A stretch of DNA of 64,000 nt, from the NCBI GenBank assembly GCA_028875725.1, contig JAPPCR010000006.1:999786-1063785 (forward strand), read 5' to 3'. Below the pieces are notes generated by a model, which searched no databases, was not told the DNA's origin, and saw only the letters and a list, made by a program, of their open reading frames with translations. This stretch comes from Acidobacteriota bacterium (GTDB taxonomy: Bacteria > Acidobacteriota > Thermoanaerobaculia > Multivoradales > Multivoraceae). Below, piece by piece: positions 54,584-64,000 of the stretch. Each line of letters begins with the position of its first letter. The first letter of the stretch is position 1. The position numbers and the translations under genes are program-made.

Positions 54584-55582
54584 ATGGGCAAGCAGAAGAT
54601 GCCGATCGCCCTCTTTGCCGTGGTCGCCCTGGCGTCGGCACCGCTCGTCGCGCAGGCCGGAGAATCCGGCCTGGAACGAACGCCTTGGGGAACTCCGGAT
54701 CTGCGCGGGATCTGGGACTTCCGGACGATCACGCCGCTTGAGCGGCCGGAGGAACTCGGTGAGCAGGAACGCTTCGGCAGCGCGGAGGCCGCCGCCGAGT
54801 TCGAGCAGCGGACGCTGGCGCGGCGGAACAAGGACCGGCGGACGAGAGATGGTCTTTCCGCCCAGGCCGATGTCGCGAACGCCTACAACCAGTTCTGGTG
54901 GGACTACGGGGACAAGCTGACCGAGGACCGGCGCACCTCGCTCATCGTCGATCCTCCCGACGGCCGGATTCCAGAACTGACCCAGGTCGCGAAGCAGCGG
55001 GTCGCGGAGCGCGCCGCGGCGCGTCGCCGGCCGGCGCACGGCCCGGAGGATCGGGGCGTGGCCGAACGGTGCATCCTGGGCTTTAACGCCGGACCGCCGA
55101 TGAGCCCGAGCGCCTACAACAACAACGTCCAGATCTTCCAGACCGAGGACACGGTCGTGCTGCTGGTCGAGATGGTCCACGATTCGCGGGTCGTGCCTCT
55201 CGACGGGCGGCCGACCCTTCAGGACGACGTGCGCCAGTGGCGGGGCGACTCACGGGGCCACTGGGAGGGCGACACCCTGGTCGTCGTGACGACGAACTTC
55301 ACCGATCAGACGAGTTTCCGGGGTTCGGGCCCGAACATGCGTCTGACCGAGAGGTTCACGAGAGTCGGAGAGGACCGGCTCGTCTACGAGTACACGATCG
55401 ACGACCCGGAGTCCTTCGCGGGTCCCTGGACGGCGGTCATTCCGATGAGCAGGAATCCGCTGCCCATGTTCGAGTACGCCTGCCACGAGGGGAACTACGG
55501 CATGCTGAACCTGCTGCGCGGCGCCCGGGCGGAGGACGCCGAAGCCGAGGCGGCCGCCAGGGCGGAGACCTCGGGCGGTTGA
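54584..55582 (+). CDS. Secreted protein of unknown function (copy 2; homologous to 35399-36409)
   Basis: A 332-residue protein with a signal peptide (IALFAVVALASAPLVAQAG). Shared with the 35399-36409 copy are the mature start GIWDFRTITPLERPEE, the central LIVDPPDGRIPELT, WRGDSRGHWEGDTLVVVTTNF and FEYACHEGNYGMLNLLRGAR. ATG 54584 follows the MFS stop by one base, with a good GAGGAGA. It could therefore be part of the transporter operon. No known function; one could suspect a substrate-binding role, but this is only position-based. Confidence 0.75.
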   Translation: MGKQKMPIALFAVVALASAPLVAQAGESGLERTPWGTPDLRGIWDFRTITPLERPEELGEQERFGSAEAAAEFEQRTLARRNKDRRTRDGLSAQADVANAYNQFWWDYGDKLTEDRRTSLIVDPPDGRIPELTQVAKQRVAERAAARRRPAHGPEDRGVAERCILGFNAGPPMSPSAYNNNVQIFQTEDTVVLLVEMVHDSRVVPLDGRPTLQDDVRQWRGDSRGHWEGDTLVVVTTNFTDQTSFRGSGPNMRLTERFTRVGEDRLVYEYTIDDPESFAGPWTAVIPMSRNPLPMFEYACHEGNYGMLNLLRGARAEDAEAEAAARAETSGG

Positions 55583-55610
55583 GGCCGGTCGTCGACCCGC
55601 GCGCGTTGCC

Positions 55611-56462
55611 TTGACGATCGCCACCGTCGGCCTGCTCCATCCAGGGGCGATGGGCGTCACCGTCGGCGCGGCGGTGCGAGAGCCGGTCCGGGTCGTGTGG
55701 GCGTCCGGGGGACGGAGCCGGGAGACCCGTGCCCGGGCCGCGGGCGCCGGTTTCGAGGATCTGGGCACGCTCGCCGCCGTGACCGCGGCGGCCGACGTCG
55801 TGTTCTCGGTCTGCCCTCCCCATGGGGCCCTGGCGCTTGCCGAGGCGGTCGCCGCGACCGGTTTCGACGGCCTCTATCTCGATGCGAACGCGGTGTCGCC
55901 CGCGACGGCGCTCGAGATCGCCGAAGCCGCTGCGGCAGGCGGAGCGCGGTTCGTGGACGGCGGCATCGTCGGGCCGCCGGCGGTCCGGCAGGGGACCACG
56001 CGGCTTTACCTCTCAGGAAACGCCGCGGGGCAACTGACTGCCCTGTTCGAGGATTCGGCCCTCGAGGCAATCGATCTCGAGGCGGATGTCGGCGCCGCCT
56101 CGGCGCTGAAGATGTGCTACGCGGGCTTCACCAAGGGCAGCGCCGCTCTGCTGCTTTCGCTACGGGCCGCGGCCAGCGCCTACGGTGTAGAAGAAGGCCT
56201 CCTCGGGGAGTGGAGCCGCTCCCAACCGGGATTGGAGAAGAGGAGCCTCCGTGCGGCGGCCACGGCAGCTCCGAAGGCATGGCGCTTCGCCGGCGAGATG
56301 GAGGAGATCGCTTCGACCCTCGAGGCGGCGGGGCTGCCGGATGGGTTCCATCGGGCCGCGGCGGAGGCCTACGTGCGGCTCGCCGGCTTCCGTGGCGAGC
56401 CGGAGGAGGTGGCGGTCGAGGAGGTCGTCGCGGCTTTGCTGCAACCGGCCGACGGCGCGTAA
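55611..56462 (+). CDS. NAD(P)-binding dehydrogenase with DUF1932 C-terminal domain
   Basis: A 283-residue protein of the 6-phosphogluconate dehydrogenase/3-hydroxyisobutyrate dehydrogenase superfamily. The N-terminus is a Rossmann-like VGLLHPGAMGVTVG, followed by DVVFSVCPPHGAL and FVDGGIVGPPAVRQG, where these enzymes have a conserved substrate loop. The C-terminal half (ALKMCYAGFTKGSAALLLSL) is the DUF1932-type domain, with a lysine in the expected place. Start TTG 55611 is unusual, and I see no strong ribosome site. Substrate unknown. Confidence 0.8.
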   Translation: MTIATVGLLHPGAMGVTVGAAVREPVRVVWASGGRSRETRARAAGAGFEDLGTLAAVTAAADVVFSVCPPHGALALAEAVAATGFDGLYLDANAVSPATALEIAEAAAAGGARFVDGGIVGPPAVRQGTTRLYLSGNAAGQLTALFEDSALEAIDLEADVGAASALKMCYAGFTKGSAALLLSLRAAASAYGVEEGLLGEWSRSQPGLEKRSLRAAATAAPKAWRFAGEMEEIASTLEAAGLPDGFHRAAAEAYVRLAGFRGEPEEVAVEEVVAALLQPADGA

Positions 56463-56473
56463 GGACAACGAAA

Positions 56474-56499
56474 AAGGGCGGCCCCGGAAGGCCGCCCTT
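56474..56499. terminator. Bidirectional intrinsic terminator between the dehydrogenase gene and groEL
   Basis: AAGGGCGGCC (56474-56483) and GGCCGCCCTT (56490-56499) form a perfect 10-bp stem with a 6-base loop. On the minus strand, stem plus the adjoining T run (complement of the A tract at 56471-56475) make a classic terminator for groEL. On the plus strand it can also stop the dehydrogenase transcript. Confidence 0.85.
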
Positions 56500-56523
56500 G
56501 CTCGCTGCCGGTAGCCGGCTTGG

Positions 56524-58471
<1,948 letters not shown>

Positions 58472-58537
58472 CAGCGATCTCCTCCTCTTGGGTTGGTGTC
58501 GGTGGATGTGGTCGTTTTGGTCGGGACGAAGCGCCTG

Positions 58538-58564
58538 TTAGCACTCGGCCCGAGCGAGTGCTAA
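58538..58564. promoter_or_regulatory. CIRCE operator (HrcA-binding site) of groESL
   Basis: TTAGCACTC-N9-GAGTGCTAA, an exact match to the CIRCE consensus, with nine bases between the arms. It overlaps the start of transcription predicted from the -35/-10 boxes just upstream. The repressor gene hrcA is not in the window. Heat or misfolding stress is expected to release repression through GroEL-dependent HrcA activity. Confidence 0.97.
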
Positions 58565-58593
58565 CAATAGAAGTGCGGCGGCCCGGATGTCAA
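58564..58593 (-). promoter_or_regulatory. groESL promoter
   Basis: On the minus strand TTGACA (58593-58588), an 18-base spacer and TATTGT (58569-58564) precede the CIRCE arm. The -35 box is perfect, the -10 matches four of six. Start of transcription would fall within the CIRCE element. Confidence 0.75.
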
Positions 58594-58710
58594 CAGTTCA
58601 GGACATGTTCGGGATACCCGGTGCGCGGCGGACCGGCGGCGCAGGGGGTAGAGTCTGCCGGTCCCGCTGACGCGGTCTCCGGTGCAGGGGACCGGAAAGG
58701 AGACTCGTCC

Positions 58711-60522
58711 GTGATCTGGCCTCAACGAAGAAACGGCGCCGCGGCGGGGGTGCGGATCGGTCTGCTCGCCGCGCTGGCGACGGCGTTCGTCTGGCCGGCC
58801 GTCGGCGCGGCCCAGACCGCACCGACGGCCGCGGCGGTGCCGGTCGAGGAGTTCGAACTCGACAACGGCATGCGCTTCCTGCTCGTAAACCGCCCCGAAC
58901 TGACGACGGTGGCGGCGGCCTGGGTGGCTCACGTCGGCTCCGCCGACGAGCGGCCGGGGATCACCGGCCTTGCCCACTTCTTCGAGCACATGATGTTCAA
59001 GGGGACGCACACGATCGGCACGAAGGACATCGAGCGCGACCTCGAGATCATCGCGGAGCAGGAGGCGGTCCAGGAGCGGATTCGCGCCGAACTCCGCGAG
59101 CAGCGGCGGCGCTGGCGCCTGGGTGAGATCGACGATCCGTACGATCCCGACCACCGCACCGACACCCTGAACGCCCTGCGCGCGGAGTTCCAGGAGCTCG
59201 TGGAAGAGCAGCGGAAACTCATGGTCAAGGACGAGCTGGACAAGGTCTACACGGACGGCGGCGGCACGAGCCTGAACGCCTTCACCAGCTACGACTTCAC
59301 CGTCTACATCAACCAGTTGCCGGCGAACCGGCTGGAGCTCTGGTTCTGGCTTGAGTCGGACCGGCTGCTGAACCCGGTGTTCCGGGAGTTCTACGCCGAA
59401 CGCGACGTCGTCTACGAGGAACGGCGCCTGCGTACCGAGTCGACGCCGACGGGGCGCTACGACGAGCAGGCGGACGCCATGTTCTGGCAGTCCCATCCCT
59501 ACAGTTGGCCGGTCATCGGCTGGGCGTCCGACCTGGAGGTGATCAGCAAGGCCCAGGCCGACGAGTTCTTCGCGACCTACTACGCGCCGAACAATCTGAG
59601 CGCGGTGCTGGTCGGGAGCTTCGATCCGGCCGAGGTGCGGGAGCTGGCGGAGCGCTACTTCGGCCGCCTCGAACGGGCCGAGCGGCCGGCGCCCGATGTC
59701 GTCACGCTCGAGGCCGAGCAACTGGCCGAGAAGCGAATGACGGCCGAGTGCGACTGCCAGCCCCAGGTCCAGGTGCGCTACCACGCCGTGCCGTTCGGCC
59801 ACGGCGACGGCTACGCGCTCGACGTCGTCGCGGGCGTGCTGAACGGCCGCACCGGGCGTCTCTACGAGCAGATCGTGGAGGGCTACGAGATGGCGTCCAG
59901 CGCCAGGGCCGTCTACGAGGCACGCAAGTATGCCGGCGTCTTCGAGCTGCGCGCGGAGACGAAGGGAGATGCCACTCCCGAACAGCTCCTGGCCGCCTGG
60001 GACGGGATCGTCGCGGAACTGATCGCCGAGCCGGTGCCGGAGGACGAACTGGCCAAGGTGAAGAACAGGGTTTCGGCCGACACCTACCGGCAGCTCCGGG
60101 ATCCGTTCTTCCTGATGATCCAGTTGGCGATCATGGACGCGCTCGGTGACTGGCGCTACCTCAACACGGTGGCGGAGCGCACGAACGAAGTCACCGCGGA
60201 GGACGTGCAGCGCGTGGCGGCGAAGTACTTCGAGCCATCGAAGCGCCTGGTCAGCCTGTACTACCGCAAGGAGGGAACCGAAGCGACGGAGACGCCGGCC
60301 GAGCTCGAAGCGCTGCCGCCGGAAACGCGGACGGCGCTCATGTCCCAGGCCGAGGCGATCGCCCAGATCGAGGATCCGGCCCAACTGGAGATGGTCCTCC
60401 AGCAGATGGAGGCCCAGGCTGCCCAGGTGCCGGAAGAGATGCGCCCCGCGCTCGACTGGATGCGAGGCGTGATCGAGGAACGGCTGGCCGAGTTGCAGGA
60501 AGATGGGGGAGGTGAACAGTGA
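58711..60522 (+). CDS. M16 family zinc metalloprotease, catalytic subunit
   Basis: A 603-residue secreted insulinase/pitrilysin-type peptidase with a signal peptide. The inverted zinc motif HFFEH is at residues 89-93, and a downstream VYEERRLRTES supplies the third ligand region. After the motif is an extra helical segment of about 80 residues rich in Glu, Arg and Gln, seen in a subset of bacterial M16 proteins. GTG 58711 was chosen because AAGGAG stands eight bases before it. It overlaps the next gene by GTGA. The two M16 genes together resemble heterodimeric bacterial M16 peptidases. Confidence 0.92.
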   Translation: MIWPQRRNGAAAGVRIGLLAALATAFVWPAVGAAQTAPTAAAVPVEEFELDNGMRFLLVNRPELTTVAAAWVAHVGSADERPGITGLAHFFEHMMFKGTHTIGTKDIERDLEIIAEQEAVQERIRAELREQRRRWRLGEIDDPYDPDHRTDTLNALRAEFQELVEEQRKLMVKDELDKVYTDGGGTSLNAFTSYDFTVYINQLPANRLELWFWLESDRLLNPVFREFYAERDVVYEERRLRTESTPTGRYDEQADAMFWQSHPYSWPVIGWASDLEVISKAQADEFFATYYAPNNLSAVLVGSFDPAEVRELAERYFGRLERAERPAPDVVTLEAEQLAEKRMTAECDCQPQVQVRYHAVPFGHGDGYALDVVAGVLNGRTGRLYEQIVEGYEMASSARAVYEARKYAGVFELRAETKGDATPEQLLAAWDGIVAELIAEPVPEDELAKVKNRVSADTYRQLRDPFFLMIQLAIMDALGDWRYLNTVAERTNEVTAEDVQRVAAKYFEPSKRLVSLYYRKEGTEATETPAELEALPPETRTALMSQAEAIAQIEDPAQLEMVLQQMEAQAAQVPEEMRPALDWMRGVIEERLAELQEDGGGEQ

Positions 60523-62042
60523 GCGGACGCGTCCTTGTGAGAGTTCTGGTTCTCGTCGCTCTCTGTCTCGGCCCGGCGTCGTCGGCTGGCGCCCAGGGCA
60601 GTGCCGAGATCGTCGCGCATCCCAGTGAACTGACCTACGGCCCCCTGGACTTCGAGCTGCCGGACGCGGACGGTCTTCGCCACGAGCTGGCAGGCGGTGT
60701 TCCCGCCTACCTCGTTCCGGACCGTTCGCTGCCGCTGGTCGACATCGCGGTGCGGTTCCGCATCGGCTCCTGGCTGGAGCCGGTCGAGCAGACCGGGCTG
60801 GCCTCCCTGACCGGCGAACTGATGCGGACCGGAGGCGCCGGCGAGCTGGAGGCGAAGGCCTTCGACGAGGCGGTGGAGGCGGTTGCCGCGAACTTTTCGG
60901 CGTTCATCGGGAGCACCAGCGCCGGGATGTCGATGAACTGCCTGTCGACGGTGCTCGACGAGTGCCTCGATCTCTTCTTCTCCATGCTCACCGAGCCCCG
61001 CTTCGACGGCGACCGGCTGGACCTGGCGAAGGAGAACGAGTTGGAGAGCCTCAAGCAGCGCAACGACGATCCGGTCGATGTCGCGGGCCGCGAAGGCCAG
61101 TGGCTGCTCTACGGGCCCGACCACGTGGAATCGCAGTTCGTCACCGCGGCCTCGCTGAACGCGGTCGGCCGCGACGACCTGGTCGCGTTTCACCGGCGTT
61201 ACGTCCATCCCGGTCACATGGTCGTGGCGGCTGCCGGCGACTTCGACAGCGACGAGCTCGCGGCCAAGCTCTCGGCGCTGCTCGCCCGCTTCGAGGAAGA
61301 GGGCCGCGACCAGGCCCCGTGGCCTCCGCGGTCGGCGGCCTATGAGCCCCCGCCCGGCGTCTACGTGGCGCAGCAGGACATTCCGCAGGGCCGCGTGCAG
61401 ATCGGCCACCGTACGTTCCAGCGCGAGGACTGGGGCAATCCCGATCACTTCGCGCTGGCGATGATGGACGGTGTCCTCGGCAACGGCGGCTTCACTACGC
61501 GCTTGATGAAGAGAATCCGCTCGGACGAGGGCCTCGCCTACGGCGCCTACTCCAGCTTCGGCGTCGGCAGTTTCTGGCCCGGCAATCTCAGCATCACCTT
61601 CCAGTCGAAGAGCGAGACGGTGGCCTTCGCGGCGAAGATCGCGCTTGAGGAGGTCGCCCGCATCCGGACGGAACCGGTGCCGGCGGACGAGCTCCAGACC
61701 GTCAAGGCGTCCGCGATCGAGACCTTCCCGGGCAACTTCGAATCGGCCCTGGCCGTGGCGCAGATCTTCGCCCAGGACGAGTTTCTGGGCCGGCCGCATG
61801 ACTACTGGCGCACCTACCGGGCGAACGTGGAGGCGGTGACGCCGGCGGACGTCATGCGCGTGGCCGAACGCCATCTGCTAGCCGACAGGCTGGTCATGTT
61901 GATCGTTGGCGACTGGGAGGAGATCGAACCGGGCGACGCCGACGGCCGCGCCACGATGGCCGAAGTAGCGGGGAAGATCGGCGGCGGCGTCACGATGCTG
62001 CCGGCGCGCGATCCGGTGAGCCTGCGAGTGGTGGAGCAGTGA
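60519..62042 (+). CDS. M16 family protein, non-catalytic partner
   Basis: A 507-residue M16-fold protein with a signal peptide (LVLVALCLGPASSAGA). At the place of the zinc motif it reads QTGLASLTGELM, so the HxxEH site is missing, which marks the inactive half of such dimers. The C-terminal half keeps the usual GNGGFTTRLMKRIRSDEGLAYG motif (the R/Y substrate-binding region). GTG 60519 overlaps the stop of the active subunit, implying equal synthesis of both chains. Confidence 0.9.
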   Translation: MSGRVLVRVLVLVALCLGPASSAGAQGSAEIVAHPSELTYGPLDFELPDADGLRHELAGGVPAYLVPDRSLPLVDIAVRFRIGSWLEPVEQTGLASLTGELMRTGGAGELEAKAFDEAVEAVAANFSAFIGSTSAGMSMNCLSTVLDECLDLFFSMLTEPRFDGDRLDLAKENELESLKQRNDDPVDVAGREGQWLLYGPDHVESQFVTAASLNAVGRDDLVAFHRRYVHPGHMVVAAAGDFDSDELAAKLSALLARFEEEGRDQAPWPPRSAAYEPPPGVYVAQQDIPQGRVQIGHRTFQREDWGNPDHFALAMMDGVLGNGGFTTRLMKRIRSDEGLAYGAYSSFGVGSFWPGNLSITFQSKSETVAFAAKIALEEVARIRTEPVPADELQTVKASAIETFPGNFESALAVAQIFAQDEFLGRPHDYWRTYRANVEAVTPADVMRVAERHLLADRLVMLIVGDWEEIEPGDADGRATMAEVAGKIGGGVTMLPARDPVSLRVVEQ

Positions 62043-62084
62043 GACCGGAGCCCAGGTGGCCGTCGGTGAACGGAACGTGATCGT

Positions 62085-63443
62085 TTGCAGGCTCTAGACA
62101 GCTTCCTGGAAACCGTCGTCGGCTACGCCTGGGGCATGCCCCTGGTCGTCCTGCTGATCGGCTCGGGCGCGTTCTTCTGCCTCTACGTGCGGCTTCGGCC
62201 GCTGTTCCACATGGGCCACGCGACCGCGGTGACCCTGGGCAAGTACGACTCGCCGGACGATCCGGGTCAGATCAGCCACTTCCAGGCCCTGTCGACGGCG
62301 CTGGCGGCCACGATCGGCGTCGGCAACATCGGCGGCGTGGCGATCGCGGTGACCCAGGGCGGCGCCGGGGCGGTGTTCTGGATGTGGGTCGCGGCCGTCG
62401 TCGGCATGGGCACGAAGTTCTTTTCCTGCACACTGTCCCAGATCTACCGCGGCCGGGACGAACGGGGCGCGCTTCTCGGCGGGACGATGTACACGATCGA
62501 GCTCGGCCTCGGGAAGAAGTTCAAGCCGCTGGCGATCATGTTCTGCACCTTCGGCCTGTTCGGCTGCCTGCCGATGTTCCAGAGCAACCAGGTGGCGGAA
62601 CTGCTGAACGCCCAGTTCGGACTTGATCCGATCCTGACCGGCGTGGGCTGCGTGGCCCTGGTGGCGCTGGTCGCCTTCGGTGGCGTCGAGCGGATCGGGG
62701 CGGTGACGGGACGGTTCGTGCCGGTCATGTGCGTCCTGTACCTGGGCATGGCGCTCTGCGTGCTGTTCGTGCGCTCGGACATCGCGGTGGAGGTGTTCGG
62801 CCGCATCTTCCGCGAGGCCTTTACCGGCACGGCGGCGGCCGGCGGCGCGATGGGGATCGGTTTCCAGCAGGCGATGATGATCGGCGTCCGCCGGGCCGCG
62901 TTCTCGAACGAGGCCGGCCTCGGTACGGCGCCGCTCGCCCACGGCGCGGCGAAGACGAACGAACCCGTCCGAGAGGGTCTCGTGGCGATGCTGGGCCCCT
63001 TCATCGACACGATCGTCGTCTGCTCTCTCACCGCCTTCGTCATCCTCTCCAGCGGCCTGGAGACCGTCGGGGAGATCAGCGGCGTCTCACTAACGGCGGA
63101 CTCCGTCGAGAGCGCCCTCGGCGCGCCCGGCCGTGCCCTGCTGGTGCTGATCGTGATGATGTTCGCCATCTCGACGATGGTGAGCTACTCGTACTACGGC
63201 AAGCGCTGCTTCGCCTACCTGTTCGGCGCGAAGCGCGACGGGCTCTACACCTGGTTCTACCTCCTGGGCATCTTCGTCGGCGCCTGGTGGAGCGCCAGCA
63301 TGGTGATCAACCTGATCGACACCGCCCTGGCCCTGATGGCGGTGCCGAACCTGATCGCGACGCTGCTCCTGGCGCCGAAGGTGAAGGCGGCTGCGGTGGA
63401 CTACTTCGACCGGCTGCGGGCGGAGCGAAGGGGCTCCCCGTAG
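62085..63443 (+). CDS. Alanine or glycine:cation symporter family protein (AGCS)
   Basis: A 452-residue sodium/amino acid symporter with about eleven hydrophobic segments. The family signature TIGVGNIGGVAIAVTQGGAGAVFWMW is recognisable in the second segment, and SNEAGLGTAPLAHGAAKTNEPVREG matches the conserved middle loop. Start TTG 62085 is the only good one; it is followed closely by the family's N-terminal helix. It lies 42 bases after the M16 pair, so uptake of amino acids made by those proteases is possible. Confidence 0.9.
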   Translation: MQALDSFLETVVGYAWGMPLVVLLIGSGAFFCLYVRLRPLFHMGHATAVTLGKYDSPDDPGQISHFQALSTALAATIGVGNIGGVAIAVTQGGAGAVFWMWVAAVVGMGTKFFSCTLSQIYRGRDERGALLGGTMYTIELGLGKKFKPLAIMFCTFGLFGCLPMFQSNQVAELLNAQFGLDPILTGVGCVALVALVAFGGVERIGAVTGRFVPVMCVLYLGMALCVLFVRSDIAVEVFGRIFREAFTGTAAAGGAMGIGFQQAMMIGVRRAAFSNEAGLGTAPLAHGAAKTNEPVREGLVAMLGPFIDTIVVCSLTAFVILSSGLETVGEISGVSLTADSVESALGAPGRALLVLIVMMFAISTMVSYSYYGKRCFAYLFGAKRDGLYTWFYLLGIFVGAWWSASMVINLIDTALALMAVPNLIATLLLAPKVKAAAVDYFDRLRAERRGSP

Positions 63444-63476
63444 AGAGCGGCCCGCACCGCAGTAGAGTCCCGCGAC

Positions 63477-64000
63477 ATGGGAAGAGCGGGCGGCGGGGTT
63501 GCGGTCTGCCTGGTCCTGACCGCCGTTCCGGTGGAGGCGGTCAATCCGTGCGACGTCGACTTCGGGCAGCCGGTACAGGAGGTTCCGCGCGAGATTGTTC
63601 TGACCTGGGACCTGCCTCCCGCCGGCAAGTGGCGAGTCGTCCGGAAAGAAGTCGGGCGGCGAGTGCGTGAGGGTTGCGGCGTCGGTTCCATCGACGTGCC
63701 GTTGCGGGCGGTACGTCAGGTCATCGATGCCGCGGCGGAGTTCGACGAGTTCATGCCGCGCATTCTCGAGTCCGACGTCGAGCCGGTTTCGGCAGGGGTC
63801 TACCTGAACCGGCAGACGCTGGACATGCCGTTCCCGGTGGAGGATCGGCGCTACACGGTTCGCGTGGAAACCGGAGCCATCGGAACCGGCGTCGGTGCGG
63901 GCTGGCAGGCCCGTTGGACCTACGTGGAGGGATCCGGGAACATCCGGGAGAGCAGAGGGTCCTGGACTCTGATTCCGGTGAGCGCCGATCGCACGGTCGT
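63477..64000 (+). CDS. START/SRPBCC-like secreted protein (3' end missing)
   Basis: The visible 174 residues begin with a signal-like segment (VAVCLVLTAVPVEAV). The centre shows VPLRAVRQVIDAAAEFDEFMPRILESDV and DMPFPVEDRRYTVRVE, resembling the START/SRPBCC (polyketide-cyclase or CoQ10-binding-like) fold, which binds hydrophobic ligands. The frame runs off the window edge. ATG 63477 has a weak ribosome site; the gap to the symporter gene is 33 bases. Confidence 0.6.
   Translation, partial: MGRAGGGVAVCLVLTAVPVEAVNPCDVDFGQPVQEVPREIVLTWDLPPAGKWRVVRKEVGRRVREGCGVGSIDVPLRAVRQVIDAAAEFDEFMPRILESDVEPVSAGVYLNRQTLDMPFPVEDRRYTVRVETGAIGTGVGAGWQARWTYVEGSGNIRESRGSWTLIPVSADRTV

Overview
The window is GC-rich (roughly two thirds G+C by eye), gene-dense bacterial chromosome. 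It most likely comes from an Acidobacteriota member. The main clue is five tandem secreted proteins of the acidobacterial VWFA-related type (36439-47342). LpxD, a TonB-dependent receptor, Tat- and lipoprotein-type signals, and a CIRCE-controlled groESL point to an aerobic Gram-negative diderm. I see no rRNA, tRNA, CRISPR, transposase or phage genes. The phylum assignment is inference; no rRNA is available to confirm it.

Layout. 3-1121: the 3' part of a glutamate decarboxylase. 1146-14903: ten minus-strand genes. Read in transcription order they are a PQQ alcohol dehydrogenase with an overlapping MxaJ-like periplasmic protein and a lipoprotein c-type cytochrome (14903-11773), a kelch/PQQ double propeller, a TonB receptor, an enolase-superfamily enzyme, glyoxalase II, an amidohydrolase, LpxD and an acyl-CoA carboxylase beta subunit. 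15046-20656: a methyltransferase, a GT-C-like membrane protein and an orphan molybdopterin oxidoreductase subunit. 20657-21187 has no conventional gene but holds a very strong Shine-Dalgarno, tiny ORFs and a terminator-like hairpin. 21188-27071: an RNase E/G gene diverging from hflX, then a thioredoxin-like, a DCC and a phosphopantetheinyl transferase gene. 27152-28116: an Xre/RES toxin-antitoxin pair with a visible promoter and operator. 28200-35314: a second PQQ dehydrogenase, a CocE-type hydrolase, a low-GC aldo/keto reductase and a FadJ-like beta-oxidation enzyme. 35399-36409 and 54584-55582 are two copies of one secreted family of unknown function.

36439-47342 is a compact six-gene minus-strand run: VWA-e, TauE permease, VWA-d, VWA-c, VWA-b, VWA-a. 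Gaps are 6 to 52 bases. It is the most distinctive part of the window and the best candidate for an undescribed system. 47529-54582 is a complete oligopeptide/dipeptide ABC importer (B, C, A, D, F) followed by an MFS permease, apparently one operon with stop/start overlaps and a likely CTG start in the D gene. 55611-64000: an NAD(P)-binding dehydrogenase, groEL-groES under CIRCE, a paired M16 protease operon, an alanine/sodium symporter and the start of a START-like protein cut by the window edge.

The overall picture is a heterotroph using periplasmic PQQ oxidation of alcohols or sugars, peptide uptake and proteolysis, and fatty-acid/acyl-CoA metabolism.
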